Shown: positions 32,312 to 41,190 of the stretch, piece by piece | How the letters are laid out: every line of letters begins with the position of its first letter | Position numbering within the stretch: the first letter of the stretch is position 1 | NCBI RefSeq assembly: GCF_025847275.1 | Contig: NZ_JAOZEV010000010.1 | Location: 62,001 to 126,000, forward strand | Origin: Flavobacterium frigoritolerans | GTDB lineage: Bacteria > Bacteroidota > Bacteroidia > Flavobacteriales > Flavobacteriaceae | Direction of reading: 5' to 3' | Length of the DNA: 64,000 nucleotides | Notes under the pieces: generated by a model | The model's input: the letters and a program-made list of their open reading frames with translations, nothing else | Database searches by the model: none | Told to the model about the DNA's origin: nothing | Program-made: the position numbers and the translations under genes

Positions 32312-35300
32312 ATGAAAAAAAAATTAAACATATACTCATTGCTGCTACTTCTGTTTGTATCAGCTGGTATTAAGGCACAAAATACTACCCCCCTTATACA
32401 ATCTAAACTCGACGGAACAATAGTCGATGATATTACGAATCAACCCATTATTGGAGCTTCTGTAAATATTAAAGGAACTACTCACGGAGTTGTAACTGAT
32501 ACAGAAGGGAAGTTTTATTTTCAAACGGGTCAAAAATTTCCATACACTTTAATAGTAAGCTATATAGGATATAAAAAAGCTGAGGTAATCGTTGAGAAGA
32601 ATCCTATTACCATAAGTTTAAAAGAAGAACGCCAAGAACTAGACGAATTAGTAGTTGTAGGATATGGAGCTCAAAAAAGAAAAGACATTACTGGTTCTGT
32701 AGCTTCTGTTCCTAAAGCAAATCTGGCACAAGTAACCTCATCGGCAGACAACTTACTACGAGGTGCAATTCCCGGAGTAGTTGTTACCCAAAGTTCTGGA
32801 CAGCCTGGAGCATCTTCTAGTGTACGTATTCGAGGAGGAAACTCAATTACTGCTGGTAATGAACCTCTTTATGTTGTAGATGGAATATTAATATACAATG
32901 ACAATAACAATAGTACAGCAGGAGTAACTTATTCCGGAGCAACTATAAATGTATTATCAACAATTAATCCTAGTGATATAGAATCTATTGAAGTTCTTAA
33001 AGATGCCTCGGCAACTGCAATTTATGGATCTCGTGGTGCAAATGGTGTCGTACTTATTACTACCAAAAAAGGAATAAAAGGGCAAGATAATATTTCATAT
33101 CAAGGCTATTTTGGATTTCAGAATGTCTCGAAAAAACTAAACCTGATGAATGCCAGCCAATGGGCAAGTTTACGCAATGATGTTCAGGCAAGTATCGGGC
33201 AACCGCCTTCGTTTTCGCCAGCTCAAATAGAAGCGTTAAAAACTTCTGGAGATTATGACTGGCAAAAGGCAGCTTTTAGAACTGCTGCTCCTATTCAAAA
33301 TCATCAATTCTCTTTTTCTGGTGGAGACGAACGCTCGAGATATGCTATTTCTGCAGGTTATTTTGATCAGGAAGGTATTTTGCTTGGATCTGATTTTAAA
33401 CGAATTTCTCTACGCGCCAATTATGAAAGAAACTATTCTCAAGCTTTTAAGTTCGGTGTAAATGCCAATTATAGCAACTCAATATCTAATGGTCTTGGTT
33501 CTAATTCAAGTAGTAGACAACCTAATCCGCTAGTTGCTGCCTTACTAATAGCTCCTGTAGTTCCTATAAAAAATCCGGATGGATCTTATAATGTAACTCA
33601 AAATCCTTACGCTACATCTGTTAATGGTTATATACCAAATCCGATTAATGATTTGGAAAATACTACCAATGAAACCAAAATTAATAGAATATTGACCAGC
33701 CTGTTTGGGGAATATAAAATAACTAAAGAACTAACTGCCAAAGTTGCTGTAAGTGGAGATGTTATTGGAACTAAACAAAATTATTATGCTCCATCGAATA
33801 CTACAAATGGTGCAGGAACAAAAGGATTAGCATCTGTAGGTGACCGATTAGTAAGTTCCGTATTAAACGAGAATACATTAAACTACAATACAACTTTTGG
33901 CGAAGACCATAAATTTTCGGCTTTGGCAGGATATACTCTTCAATACACGGAAGGAGAAGTAGTTAATGCGGGATCAAATACTTTTGTAAATGATGCTAAT
34001 ACTTACAATGCTTTACAAGATGGTGTGCCTATAAAACCATACAGCGATGCATTCGAAAGTGTGCTGAAATCATGGTTAACCAGAGTAAATTATTCTTATA
34101 AAGGTAAATATAATTTTACGTTATCTGCACGTGCCGATGGTTCTTCAAGATTTGGTTCGGAATCGCTTTGGGGTTATTTTCCATCAGCAGGTTTTTCATG
34201 GAATATTACCGATGAAGAATTTGCTAAAAACATCAAAGGCGTAACCGAAGCTAAACTACGATTGACTGCTGGAACAACAGGAAATCAGGAAATCGGAAAT
34301 TATCTTTCTTTGGCTTCAATGGGTTCTGTTAACTATGCTTTTGGCGGAACGTTACAAACAGGGTTAGCTCCTACCCGATTGGCAAATCCAGACTTAAAAT
34401 GGGAAAAAACCAATCAATATAATGTAGGTTTAGATTTGTCATTATTAGACCGAAAAATAAATTTTGTTTTTGATGTCTATTACAAAAAAACAAAAGATTT
34501 ACTTATTAATGTCCCAATTCCGCTTACTTCAGGATATGCAACAGTACTTCAAAATATTGGAGGTGTAGAAAATAAAGGTATTGAAATTGGATTAATAACC
34601 GAAAATTTAAAAACGGATAACTTCTCATGGAATTCAAACTTCGTATTCTCAGCCAATAAAAATAAAGTAGTTTCTATTGGAAATGGCGTTGATCAATTTT
34701 TCCCTGTAGTGCCAAATGGTTCTTTATTACAACAACAGCCTGTAACAGTTAAAGTAGGATCACCTTTGGGAACATTTTGGGGATACAAAACCAATGGTAT
34801 TTTTCAGACTCAGGAAGAAGTTGATACACAGCCTAAAATAAATAGTCTTGCTAATACAAGAATTGGAGATCGAAAATATGTAGATACTAATGGAGATGGA
34901 GTAATATCTGCCGCAGACAAGGGAGATCTTGGAAGTTCTCAGCCCAAATTTGTGGGAAGTTTTAGCAATACCATTTCGTATCGCGACTTCGATTTGAATT
35001 TCTCTTTACAAGGATCTTATGGAGGCAAGATATTTAATGCCCTTAACCAACAATTAGAAATTTCAACTCTTGGAACTAATGCTGCAGCAACGCTAGACGA
35101 TCGCTGGACTCCAACAAATCCAAGCAATGAAATTCCTAGAGCATCGAGTTCTCCATTAGGAATAGTTTCGGAACGTTATGTAGAAGACGCTTCTTTCCTG
35201 AGATTAAAACTCATCACTTTTGGATATACATTACCTAAAAGCCTTTCTTCTAAACTAGGAACAAAGAGCATTAAATTTTATGTATCTGCCGAAAACTTAA

Positions 35301-35434
35301 TTACATGGACTAAATACACTGGTTATGATCCAGAAGTGAGTTCATACGAACAAAACAACTTATATCCCGGAATTGACTTTGGTGCTTATCCAAACTCTAA
35401 AACATTCATTTCTGGCTTGAACGTAACTTTCTAA
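32312..35434 (+). CDS. SusC-type TonB-dependent transporter
   Basis: 1040 residues from the ATG at 32312 (MKKKLNIYSLLLLLF signal, cut near KAQ); an in-frame ATG at 32261 adds 17 residues ahead of the signal and is rejected. A carboxypeptidase-regulatory-like domain (~35-110) precedes a plug with the SusC blocks LDELVVVGYGAQKRKDITG and LRGAIPGVVVTQSSG, then a 22-strand barrel. It imports a ligand bound by the SusD partner across the outer membrane. Neighbouring sulfatases point to a sulfated ligand; no glycoside hydrolase is present, so a polysaccharide is less likely. Confidence 0.93.
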   Translation: MKKKLNIYSLLLLLFVSAGIKAQNTTPLIQSKLDGTIVDDITNQPIIGASVNIKGTTHGVVTDTEGKFYFQTGQKFPYTLIVSYIGYKKAEVIVEKNPITISLKEERQELDELVVVGYGAQKRKDITGSVASVPKANLAQVTSSADNLLRGAIPGVVVTQSSGQPGASSSVRIRGGNSITAGNEPLYVVDGILIYNDNNNSTAGVTYSGATINVLSTINPSDIESIEVLKDASATAIYGSRGANGVVLITTKKGIKGQDNISYQGYFGFQNVSKKLNLMNASQWASLRNDVQASIGQPPSFSPAQIEALKTSGDYDWQKAAFRTAAPIQNHQFSFSGGDERSRYAISAGYFDQEGILLGSDFKRISLRANYERNYSQAFKFGVNANYSNSISNGLGSNSSSRQPNPLVAALLIAPVVPIKNPDGSYNVTQNPYATSVNGYIPNPINDLENTTNETKINRILTSLFGEYKITKELTAKVAVSGDVIGTKQNYYAPSNTTNGAGTKGLASVGDRLVSSVLNENTLNYNTTFGEDHKFSALAGYTLQYTEGEVVNAGSNTFVNDANTYNALQDGVPIKPYSDAFESVLKSWLTRVNYSYKGKYNFTLSARADGSSRFGSESLWGYFPSAGFSWNITDEEFAKNIKGVTEAKLRLTAGTTGNQEIGNYLSLASMGSVNYAFGGTLQTGLAPTRLANPDLKWEKTNQYNVGLDLSLLDRKINFVFDVYYKKTKDLLINVPIPLTSGYATVLQNIGGVENKGIEIGLITENLKTDNFSWNSNFVFSANKNKVVSIGNGVDQFFPVVPNGSLLQQQPVTVKVGSPLGTFWGYKTNGIFQTQEEVDTQPKINSLANTRIGDRKYVDTNGDGVISAADKGDLGSSQPKFVGSFSNTISYRDFDLNFSLQGSYGGKIFNALNQQLEISTLGTNAAATLDDRWTPTNPSNEIPRASSSPLGIVSERYVEDASFLRLKLITFGYTLPKSLSSKLGTKSIKFYVSAENLITWTKYTGYDPEVSSYEQNNLYPGIDFGAYPNSKTFISGLNVTF

Positions 35435-35449
35435 GTAAAAAGATAAACG

Positions 35450-36922
35450 ATGAAAAAAATAATAATAACATTACTAGTAAGTGCCAATCTATTTGTATCG
35501 TGCACAGAACTTGAGGTAACACCAACCTCTTTTGTAACCGAAGATAAGTACTTTAAAACACAAGATGATGCAGTTGCAAGCGTAAATGCAGTATATGCCT
35601 CATTGAGTCTTGATCCGGGTGAGCAAAGTTTATTTGGGAGAAATCTATATTTCCTTACTGATATGGGATCTGATTATGCTGCCGCAGGAGTTTCAGCAAC
35701 TAATCCTCAAGTTAGAGCAATGAGCAGTTTAACTCACGATGCCACTAATGATCGTGTTCAGGTTGCTTGGCGCCAAATTTATTCTGGAATAAACAGAGCC
35801 AATGTATCGATTGATAATATCCCTAAAGTATCAGGTTCTGAAGTTGTAAAAACAAGATTAATTAATGAAGCTAAATTCATTAGAGCCTTGTTATATTTTC
35901 AGGCAGTTCGTCTTTGGGGCGATGTACCGATTGTTTTACATGAACCAAAATCAATCCAATTAGAAAGTCTAAAGTCAAGAAGAGAAACTGTAGATGCTGT
36001 CTATCTTCAAATTATTTCAGATTTAAAAGATGCTGAAAACTTACCTCCTACTTATCCTGCAAATGATGCCGGACGTGCCACTTCGGGAGCTGCAAAAGCT
36101 ATTTTGGCTAAAGTGTATTTGACGAGAAAAGATTGGCCAAATGCTATCCTTAAAGCTAAAGAAGTTATTAATGGTGGTTATGGATATGCCCTTTTTGAAA
36201 GTTTTTCTGATGTATTTAATAAAACAAGAAAGAACGGAAAAGAACATATTTTTTCTGTACAATTCGAGCCAAATCAAGCAGGTAATGGATCTAGCGGAAG
36301 TACTTTTCAAGGAACTTCTTTTACAGGATTTACTGCCACTGAACCAGCAGACATTATCTCGGATGTAGCTTTGTTTTATGATACTTACACTGCAGGAGAT
36401 ACGAGAAGAGATGTGAGTTATGCAAAACAATTGCTCAATCCTACTACAGGAATACTTTATACTTTTCCGAAGCCAATATTTAAAAAATATCTGGATCTCA
36501 CCAACTTAGCAACTCCAGGTAATGTAGCAATTAACTTTCCTATTATTCGCTATGCCGATATTTTATTGTCTTTAGCAGAAGCAATAAATGAACAGGGAGC
36601 TCCAACAACCGAAGCTTATGAAGCTTTGAACCAAGTAAGAAGAAGAGCTTATGGAAAACCAATCAATACACCAGATCCTACGATTGATTTATCAGGATTA
36701 ACTCCTTCCACATTTAGGGCAGCCATTCAGGAAGAACGCAAAAAAGAATTTGTTCAGGAAGGGCAACGCTGGTATGATTTAGTACGCTGGGGAACCTTAG
36801 TTACCGAAGTAAAAAAAGTAACTGCCAAGGCTTCTGTTTCTGAAAGAAATAATTTATACCCAATTCCGCAAAGCGAACGAAATATTGATCCGATAGGCTT
36901 ACCTCAAAACACAGGATATTAA
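35450..36922 (+). CDS. SusD/RagB-type surface lipoprotein
   Basis: 490 residues, 15 bp after susC. Lipoprotein signal ends at Cys18 (NLFVSC). SusD signatures include AEAINEQGAPTTEAYEALNQVRRRA broken over a helix pair and EERKKEFVQEGQRWYDLVRWG at the C-terminus. It caps the SusC barrel and binds the ligand at the cell surface. Confidence 0.93.
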   Translation: MKKIIITLLVSANLFVSCTELEVTPTSFVTEDKYFKTQDDAVASVNAVYASLSLDPGEQSLFGRNLYFLTDMGSDYAAAGVSATNPQVRAMSSLTHDATNDRVQVAWRQIYSGINRANVSIDNIPKVSGSEVVKTRLINEAKFIRALLYFQAVRLWGDVPIVLHEPKSIQLESLKSRRETVDAVYLQIISDLKDAENLPPTYPANDAGRATSGAAKAILAKVYLTRKDWPNAILKAKEVINGGYGYALFESFSDVFNKTRKNGKEHIFSVQFEPNQAGNGSSGSTFQGTSFTGFTATEPADIISDVALFYDTYTAGDTRRDVSYAKQLLNPTTGILYTFPKPIFKKYLDLTNLATPGNVAINFPIIRYADILLSLAEAINEQGAPTTEAYEALNQVRRRAYGKPINTPDPTIDLSGLTPSTFRAAIQEERKKEFVQEGQRWYDLVRWGTLVTEVKKVTAKASVSERNNLYPIPQSERNIDPIGLPQNTGY

Positions 36923-36950
36923 CTACAAACCATAATCAAAACTATTTAAA

Positions 36951-38882
36951 ATGAAAAAAATCAAAAATAACAGTACAATCAAAAGTCCTAAAAAAAGGCT
37001 TTTGATTACTGCTTTACTTGTTACGCAATTAGGAGCATTACAAGGATTTGCACAAACAAATCCAGATGCCAGCTTTAAGGGAGTAATTGGTAAAACCTTA
37101 GCCGATTCTAAAGAATATTGGCCAGAACCAGTTGTGGCACCACAAGGAGCACCAAATATTGTCTGGATTTTACTTGATGATGTAGGATTTGGCGCTTCTA
37201 GCTCTTTTGGAGGTTTGATACAAACACCCACTTTTGATAATTTGGCAAATAATGGCTTGCGTTACACCAACTTTCATACAACGGCAATTTGTGCACCAAC
37301 CCGTGCCGCTTTATTAACCGGAAGAAATTCAGGAAGAGTACATGTTAGCGGATTCTCGCATACTGTTATGTCAGCTGGTTTCCCTGGTTGGGACGGAAGA
37401 ATCCCTTCTGATAAAGGAACCATTGCTGAGATTTTAAGAGATAAAGGATATAATACTTTTGCAGTAGGTAAATACGGATTGACTCCTGATGAAGAAGCTA
37501 CCGATGCTGGACCATTTGACAGATGGCCAACCGGTAAAGGTTTTGAACACTTTTTTGGATTCCTAGGATCACAAACCGATCAATACAAACCCGATTTAGT
37601 AGAAGATAATGCTCATGTTACTCCAGATGGCAGGCATTTAACGGATCAGATTACCGATAAAGCCATTAGTTATATTACCAAGCAACACAAAGCGGCTCCC
37701 AACAAACCATTTTTCTTGTATTATGCACCCGGAGCGGTTCATGCACCTCATCAGGTAGCCGAATCTTGGAGCGATCAATATAAAGGGAAATTTGATGAAG
37801 GTTGGGATGTATATCGTGAGAAAGTATTGGCTAATCAGAAAAAATTAGGTGTAATTCCTACCAATGCCATATTACCAGAACGCAATCCGCTTATTACCGA
37901 TTGGAAAAAATTAACTGCTGATCAAAAGAAAGTATATGCCCGATTTATGGAAGTGTACGCAGGGTATCTTACTTATACCGATCACGAAATAGGAAGAATT
38001 GTAAACCATTTAAAAGAAACCAATCAATTAGAGAATACTTTAATTTTTGTTGCAATTGGTGATAATGGTGCTAGTAAAGAAGGTACCTTGCAAGGTACAA
38101 TTAACCAATCTCTTTTTTCTAAAACCGTATCCGATGAGCAAAATCTTCAAAATAATTTAAACAATATTGGAGAAATTGGAACTGCACAAGGTTTAAATAC
38201 TAATTATCCGTTAGGATGGGCACAAGCAACAAATTCGCCTTTTAAAAACTGGAAACAAGATGCACAATCTGAAGGCGGAACACGTAATCCGCTGATTGTT
38301 TATTATCCAAAAGGAATAAGCGAAAAAGGAGGAATAAGAAATCAATACAGTCATGTAACTGATCTACTCCCTACTACCCTAGATATTGCTGGAATTAAAG
38401 CGCCAGAATATATTCGTGAAATTAAACAAGACATCATACAGGGTTCTACTTTATATGCTTCACTTAATAATGCAAAAGCAGAATCCTTACACAAAGTGCA
38501 GTACTACTATATTTTTGGTAACAGAGCCATTTACAAAGACGGTTGGAAAGCTGCTGCAGCACATCTCCCTGATTCATTTGCTATAAAAAATTCATTGGGC
38601 AAAAACGAAGCACCAACACCAAGCAATTTTGATACTGATGTTTGGGAATTATACAACCTAAACGAAGATTTTAACGAACGTATAAACTTGGCAAAAAAGT
38701 ATCCAGAGAAATTGGCAGAGCTAAAAAAGGTGTTTGATGAACAAGCAAAAGAAAACAACCTTTATCCGCTAATCGACTGGCAAGATGTATTTAATAGAAG
38801 AATACATAATCTTGGAGCCGATAAAGGAAAAACGCTTCAGGATTTGGCTAAAAAAGCAACACAATCTGGAGCTGCTAATTAA
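36951..38882 (+). CDS. Type I sulfatase (formylglycine-dependent) 1
   Basis: 643 residues with a signal peptide (~17-35, ends GFAQ). The activation motif is ICAPTRAALLTGR with Cys114 as the residue converted to formylglycine; Asp76-Asp77 (LLDDVGFG) bind calcium. Further metal and substrate residues are near GDNGASKEG. The enzyme hydrolyses sulfate esters in the periplasm. It is 28 bp after susD. Longer than sulfatase 2, with only distant similarity, so a different substrate is likely. An anaerobic or aerobic maturase must be elsewhere. Confidence 0.92.
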   Translation: MKKIKNNSTIKSPKKRLLITALLVTQLGALQGFAQTNPDASFKGVIGKTLADSKEYWPEPVVAPQGAPNIVWILLDDVGFGASSSFGGLIQTPTFDNLANNGLRYTNFHTTAICAPTRAALLTGRNSGRVHVSGFSHTVMSAGFPGWDGRIPSDKGTIAEILRDKGYNTFAVGKYGLTPDEEATDAGPFDRWPTGKGFEHFFGFLGSQTDQYKPDLVEDNAHVTPDGRHLTDQITDKAISYITKQHKAAPNKPFFLYYAPGAVHAPHQVAESWSDQYKGKFDEGWDVYREKVLANQKKLGVIPTNAILPERNPLITDWKKLTADQKKVYARFMEVYAGYLTYTDHEIGRIVNHLKETNQLENTLIFVAIGDNGASKEGTLQGTINQSLFSKTVSDEQNLQNNLNNIGEIGTAQGLNTNYPLGWAQATNSPFKNWKQDAQSEGGTRNPLIVYYPKGISEKGGIRNQYSHVTDLLPTTLDIAGIKAPEYIREIKQDIIQGSTLYASLNNAKAESLHKVQYYYIFGNRAIYKDGWKAAAAHLPDSFAIKNSLGKNEAPTPSNFDTDVWELYNLNEDFNERINLAKKYPEKLAELKKVFDEQAKENNLYPLIDWQDVFNRRIHNLGADKGKTLQDLAKKATQSGAAN

Positions 38883-38914
38883 TAATAGCCTTGAAAATAA
38901 TTCGCAAAAATGTA

Positions 38915-39055
38915 TTTACCACATAGAAACATAGATTGAAAAACAAAATTTAAGGTATTTCTAGAAAATTATAATTTTTTCGCATAATGCTATGTGATTT
39001 ATTTTAAATGAAACGTCTTTTTAAAACTATCTAAACTATGCTTCTCTGTGTTAAA
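38915..39055. repeat. Palindromic dispersed element, copy C (inverted)
   Basis: Left arm core CCACATAGAAACATAGATT (38919-38937), right arm CTATGCTTCTCTGTGTTAAA (39036-39055). Its centre matches copy A only after reverse complementing (CACATAGCATTATGCG, AAAGACGTTTCA), so this copy lies in the opposite orientation. Confidence 0.75.
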
Positions 39056-39146
39056 AAATTATGCTCAATGGACCAATAATAAATCTAATTCAGCTCTATT
39101 ATAAAAACTCAAAAGAGCTGAATAATTAAAATAAATTCCACATAAT

Positions 39147-39266
39147 ATGAAACGAGTAGACTTTGAAATAATAGGAAAAAAAATCATCGTTGGAGCGATT
39201 ATTTTTTTAATTCCGCTAATCATTTTGGCAGGAGGCTTAACATTAATTAATCAAATTTTAAAATAA
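39147..39266 (+). CDS. 39-residue single-span membrane protein
   Basis: ATG at 39147 to TAA at 39264-39266. After a charged start (MKRVDFEIIGKK) comes one membrane helix (~13-35, IIVGAIIFLIPLIILAGG). It ends 6 bp before the sterol-desaturase-like gene, so the two are likely co-translated. It may be a small subunit or stabiliser of that membrane enzyme. I know no homologue by sight. Confidence 0.6.
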   Translation: MKRVDFEIIGKKIIVGAIIFLIPLIILAGGLTLINQILK

Positions 39267-39272
39267 GAAATC

Positions 39273-40352
39273 ATGGCAACAACTCATAATTCAAATAGCA
39301 AACTAAAAAGAGATTTAGTAATCAGTCTTTTTATATACTCATTGCCAGTATTGGCAATTTACTTATATTTTAAATTTAGTAATGGCATCGTAAGTGAATC
39401 ACATATCACATTACCTTCTTTTTTAGAATTTGTAAAACCTGCATTCCAAAATATTCGTAGTTGGGGATTAATTGCTTTTATGCTGGTTTTAGGCATCATC
39501 GAATTTGCTGCCGGCTTATACGATGATCAATGGACTGGTGAAGAACGAAAAATCGATATCGTTTGTTTCCTTGCCCCAAAATTACTTTTACCACCAGTTA
39601 TTGCTTTTTTTAGTTTAACGGTTTTACCATATATAATTCCGAATCTAGAAAATTCACTTTCTTGGGTTCCCTTTTGGGGAGGTTTTTTCTTAATAGCAAT
39701 AGCCGATGATTTAACTCAATATTGGTACCACCGCTTGCATCATCAAGTACCATTCTTATGGCGTTTTCATAGAACACACCATTCGGCTCCATACATGGGA
39801 ATGGCAATGGCTTCTAGACAAAACTTTATCTACACGGTATTCTTTTCTCAAATATACTTAACAGCAACCCTAACTTATTTAGGATTAGGATTGCCTGCTT
39901 TATTTGTTTTGGTGATAAAAAGTTTTATCACTTTGGGAGCACATTCTAGTATTGCCTGGGACAAACCATTTTACAAATACAAAGTTTTACATCCTATTGC
40001 ATGGGTTTTAGAACGATTAATTTCGACTCCTGCCACACATCACGCTCATCATGCTGATACTAGTGGAGATGGCGTTGGGCATTTTAAAGGCAACTTTGGA
40101 AATATGTTTTTCATTTGGGATATGATTTTCGGAACAGGTTTAATAACACGCAAATTTCCAAAATCGTATGGAATGAAATCATACAAACAAGAAGAATGGT
40201 ATGCACAATTTCTTTGGCCAATATTCAAATCTAAAAAAGAAGGAAGTGCCTTAGCCGAAGGAGTGCTTGCGGTTCCATTAACACAAAAAGCAAATAATAC
40301 TGCTAACCAAAGTCCAAGTCCAGTTTATTTTGAACAACAAACTCATTCTTAA
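39273..40352 (+). CDS. Sterol desaturase / fatty acid hydroxylase family protein
   Basis: 359 residues, four or five membrane segments, with the di-iron His boxes of the family: HRLHH, HRTHHS and THHAHHAD, plus a lone His in LGAHSSIAW. Such enzymes hydroxylate or desaturate sterols, fatty acids or ether lipids with O2. In this locus the substrate could be the alcohol freed from an imported sulfate ester; this is only an inference from position. Confidence 0.9.
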   Translation: MATTHNSNSKLKRDLVISLFIYSLPVLAIYLYFKFSNGIVSESHITLPSFLEFVKPAFQNIRSWGLIAFMLVLGIIEFAAGLYDDQWTGEERKIDIVCFLAPKLLLPPVIAFFSLTVLPYIIPNLENSLSWVPFWGGFFLIAIADDLTQYWYHRLHHQVPFLWRFHRTHHSAPYMGMAMASRQNFIYTVFFSQIYLTATLTYLGLGLPALFVLVIKSFITLGAHSSIAWDKPFYKYKVLHPIAWVLERLISTPATHHAHHADTSGDGVGHFKGNFGNMFFIWDMIFGTGLITRKFPKSYGMKSYKQEEWYAQFLWPIFKSKKEGSALAEGVLAVPLTQKANNTANQSPSPVYFEQQTHS

Positions 40353-40356
40353 AACT

Positions 40357-41067
40357 ATGAAAAATTCAAAACTTAAAAATAGCCTCACAGCATTAGTCTT
40401 GCTATTTACAATTGCAGGCTTTGCTCAAGATAAAAGTTCGAATATAGTATCGCTAGATGAATTTTATTCGAAAATAAAAAGTCAAAAAAATCCTCAGATA
40501 ATTGATGCGCGAGGTGCAGATGAATTTGCTCTGAATCATATCAATGGCGCTGTCAATTTTAATCTACAATCCGAAAATTATGGCAAATATGTGGCTGCAT
40601 TAGATAAATCAAAACCTGTATTCATCTATTCAATTGGAGCTGGACGAAGTGTAGCCTTAGAAAAAGAACTATTAAAAAATGGATTTGCAGCAGCCTACAG
40701 TTTAGAAGGTGGAATTGCCAACTGGATTGGAAACGGAAAACCTTTTTATACTAATTCAAAAAGTAAATTATCACTAACAGAATACAACAAAATAGTTGCC
40801 GAAAATAATTCTGTTCTAGTAGATATTGGATCTAAATATTGTGGCGCTTGCAAAAAAGTAAAACCAATTTTAGAAACTATCAAAGCACAATACGGTGAAA
40901 AATTAAAAATTGTTGAAATCGAACTCGAAGACAGTCCACAGATAATTGCAGATTTAAAAAACATAAATATTTTTCCAACCTTGATTTTATATCAAAAAGG
41001 GGAAATTATTTTCAAGAAAGAAGGCATAAACAATTTGAAAAACGAGGTTGATGTGGCTTTGAATTAA
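40357..41067 (+). CDS. Periplasmic rhodanese-like / thioredoxin fusion
   Basis: 236 residues from the ATG at 40357, which starts a clean signal peptide (NSLTALVLLFTIAGFAQ); an upstream ATG at 40330 overlaps the previous gene. Residues ~25-120 form a rhodanese fold whose catalytic Cys position reads Ser (VFIYSIGAGRS), so sulfurtransfer is unlikely. Residues ~140-236 are a thioredoxin domain with active YCGACKK and a cis-Pro in NIFPTL. It probably handles thiol-disulfide exchange in the envelope, for example for sulfatases or a sulfur carrier. Confidence 0.87.
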   Translation: MKNSKLKNSLTALVLLFTIAGFAQDKSSNIVSLDEFYSKIKSQKNPQIIDARGADEFALNHINGAVNFNLQSENYGKYVAALDKSKPVFIYSIGAGRSVALEKELLKNGFAAAYSLEGGIANWIGNGKPFYTNSKSKLSLTEYNKIVAENNSVLVDIGSKYCGACKKVKPILETIKAQYGEKLKIVEIELEDSPQIIADLKNINIFPTLILYQKGEIIFKKEGINNLKNEVDVALN

Positions 41068-41190
41068 AGGTTTTACAGGAGGTACTAAGGCTCTGAGGTG
41101 CAAAGGTACAAAGGTTTTCTTGTAGAGACGTAACGCACCGAATTGCATCTTCATCAGGGCAAAGATTTTATGTAAATAAAAAATATTAAA
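41068..41190. repeat. 8-bp repeat tract and TAGAGACG palindrome
   Basis: Units CTAAGGCT, CTGAGGTG, CAAAGGTA, CAAAGGTT follow each other with an 8-bp period (about 41085-41116), then TTGTAGAGACGTAACGCACC, a degenerate copy of the palindrome seen at 15669 and 57578. Confidence 0.6.
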
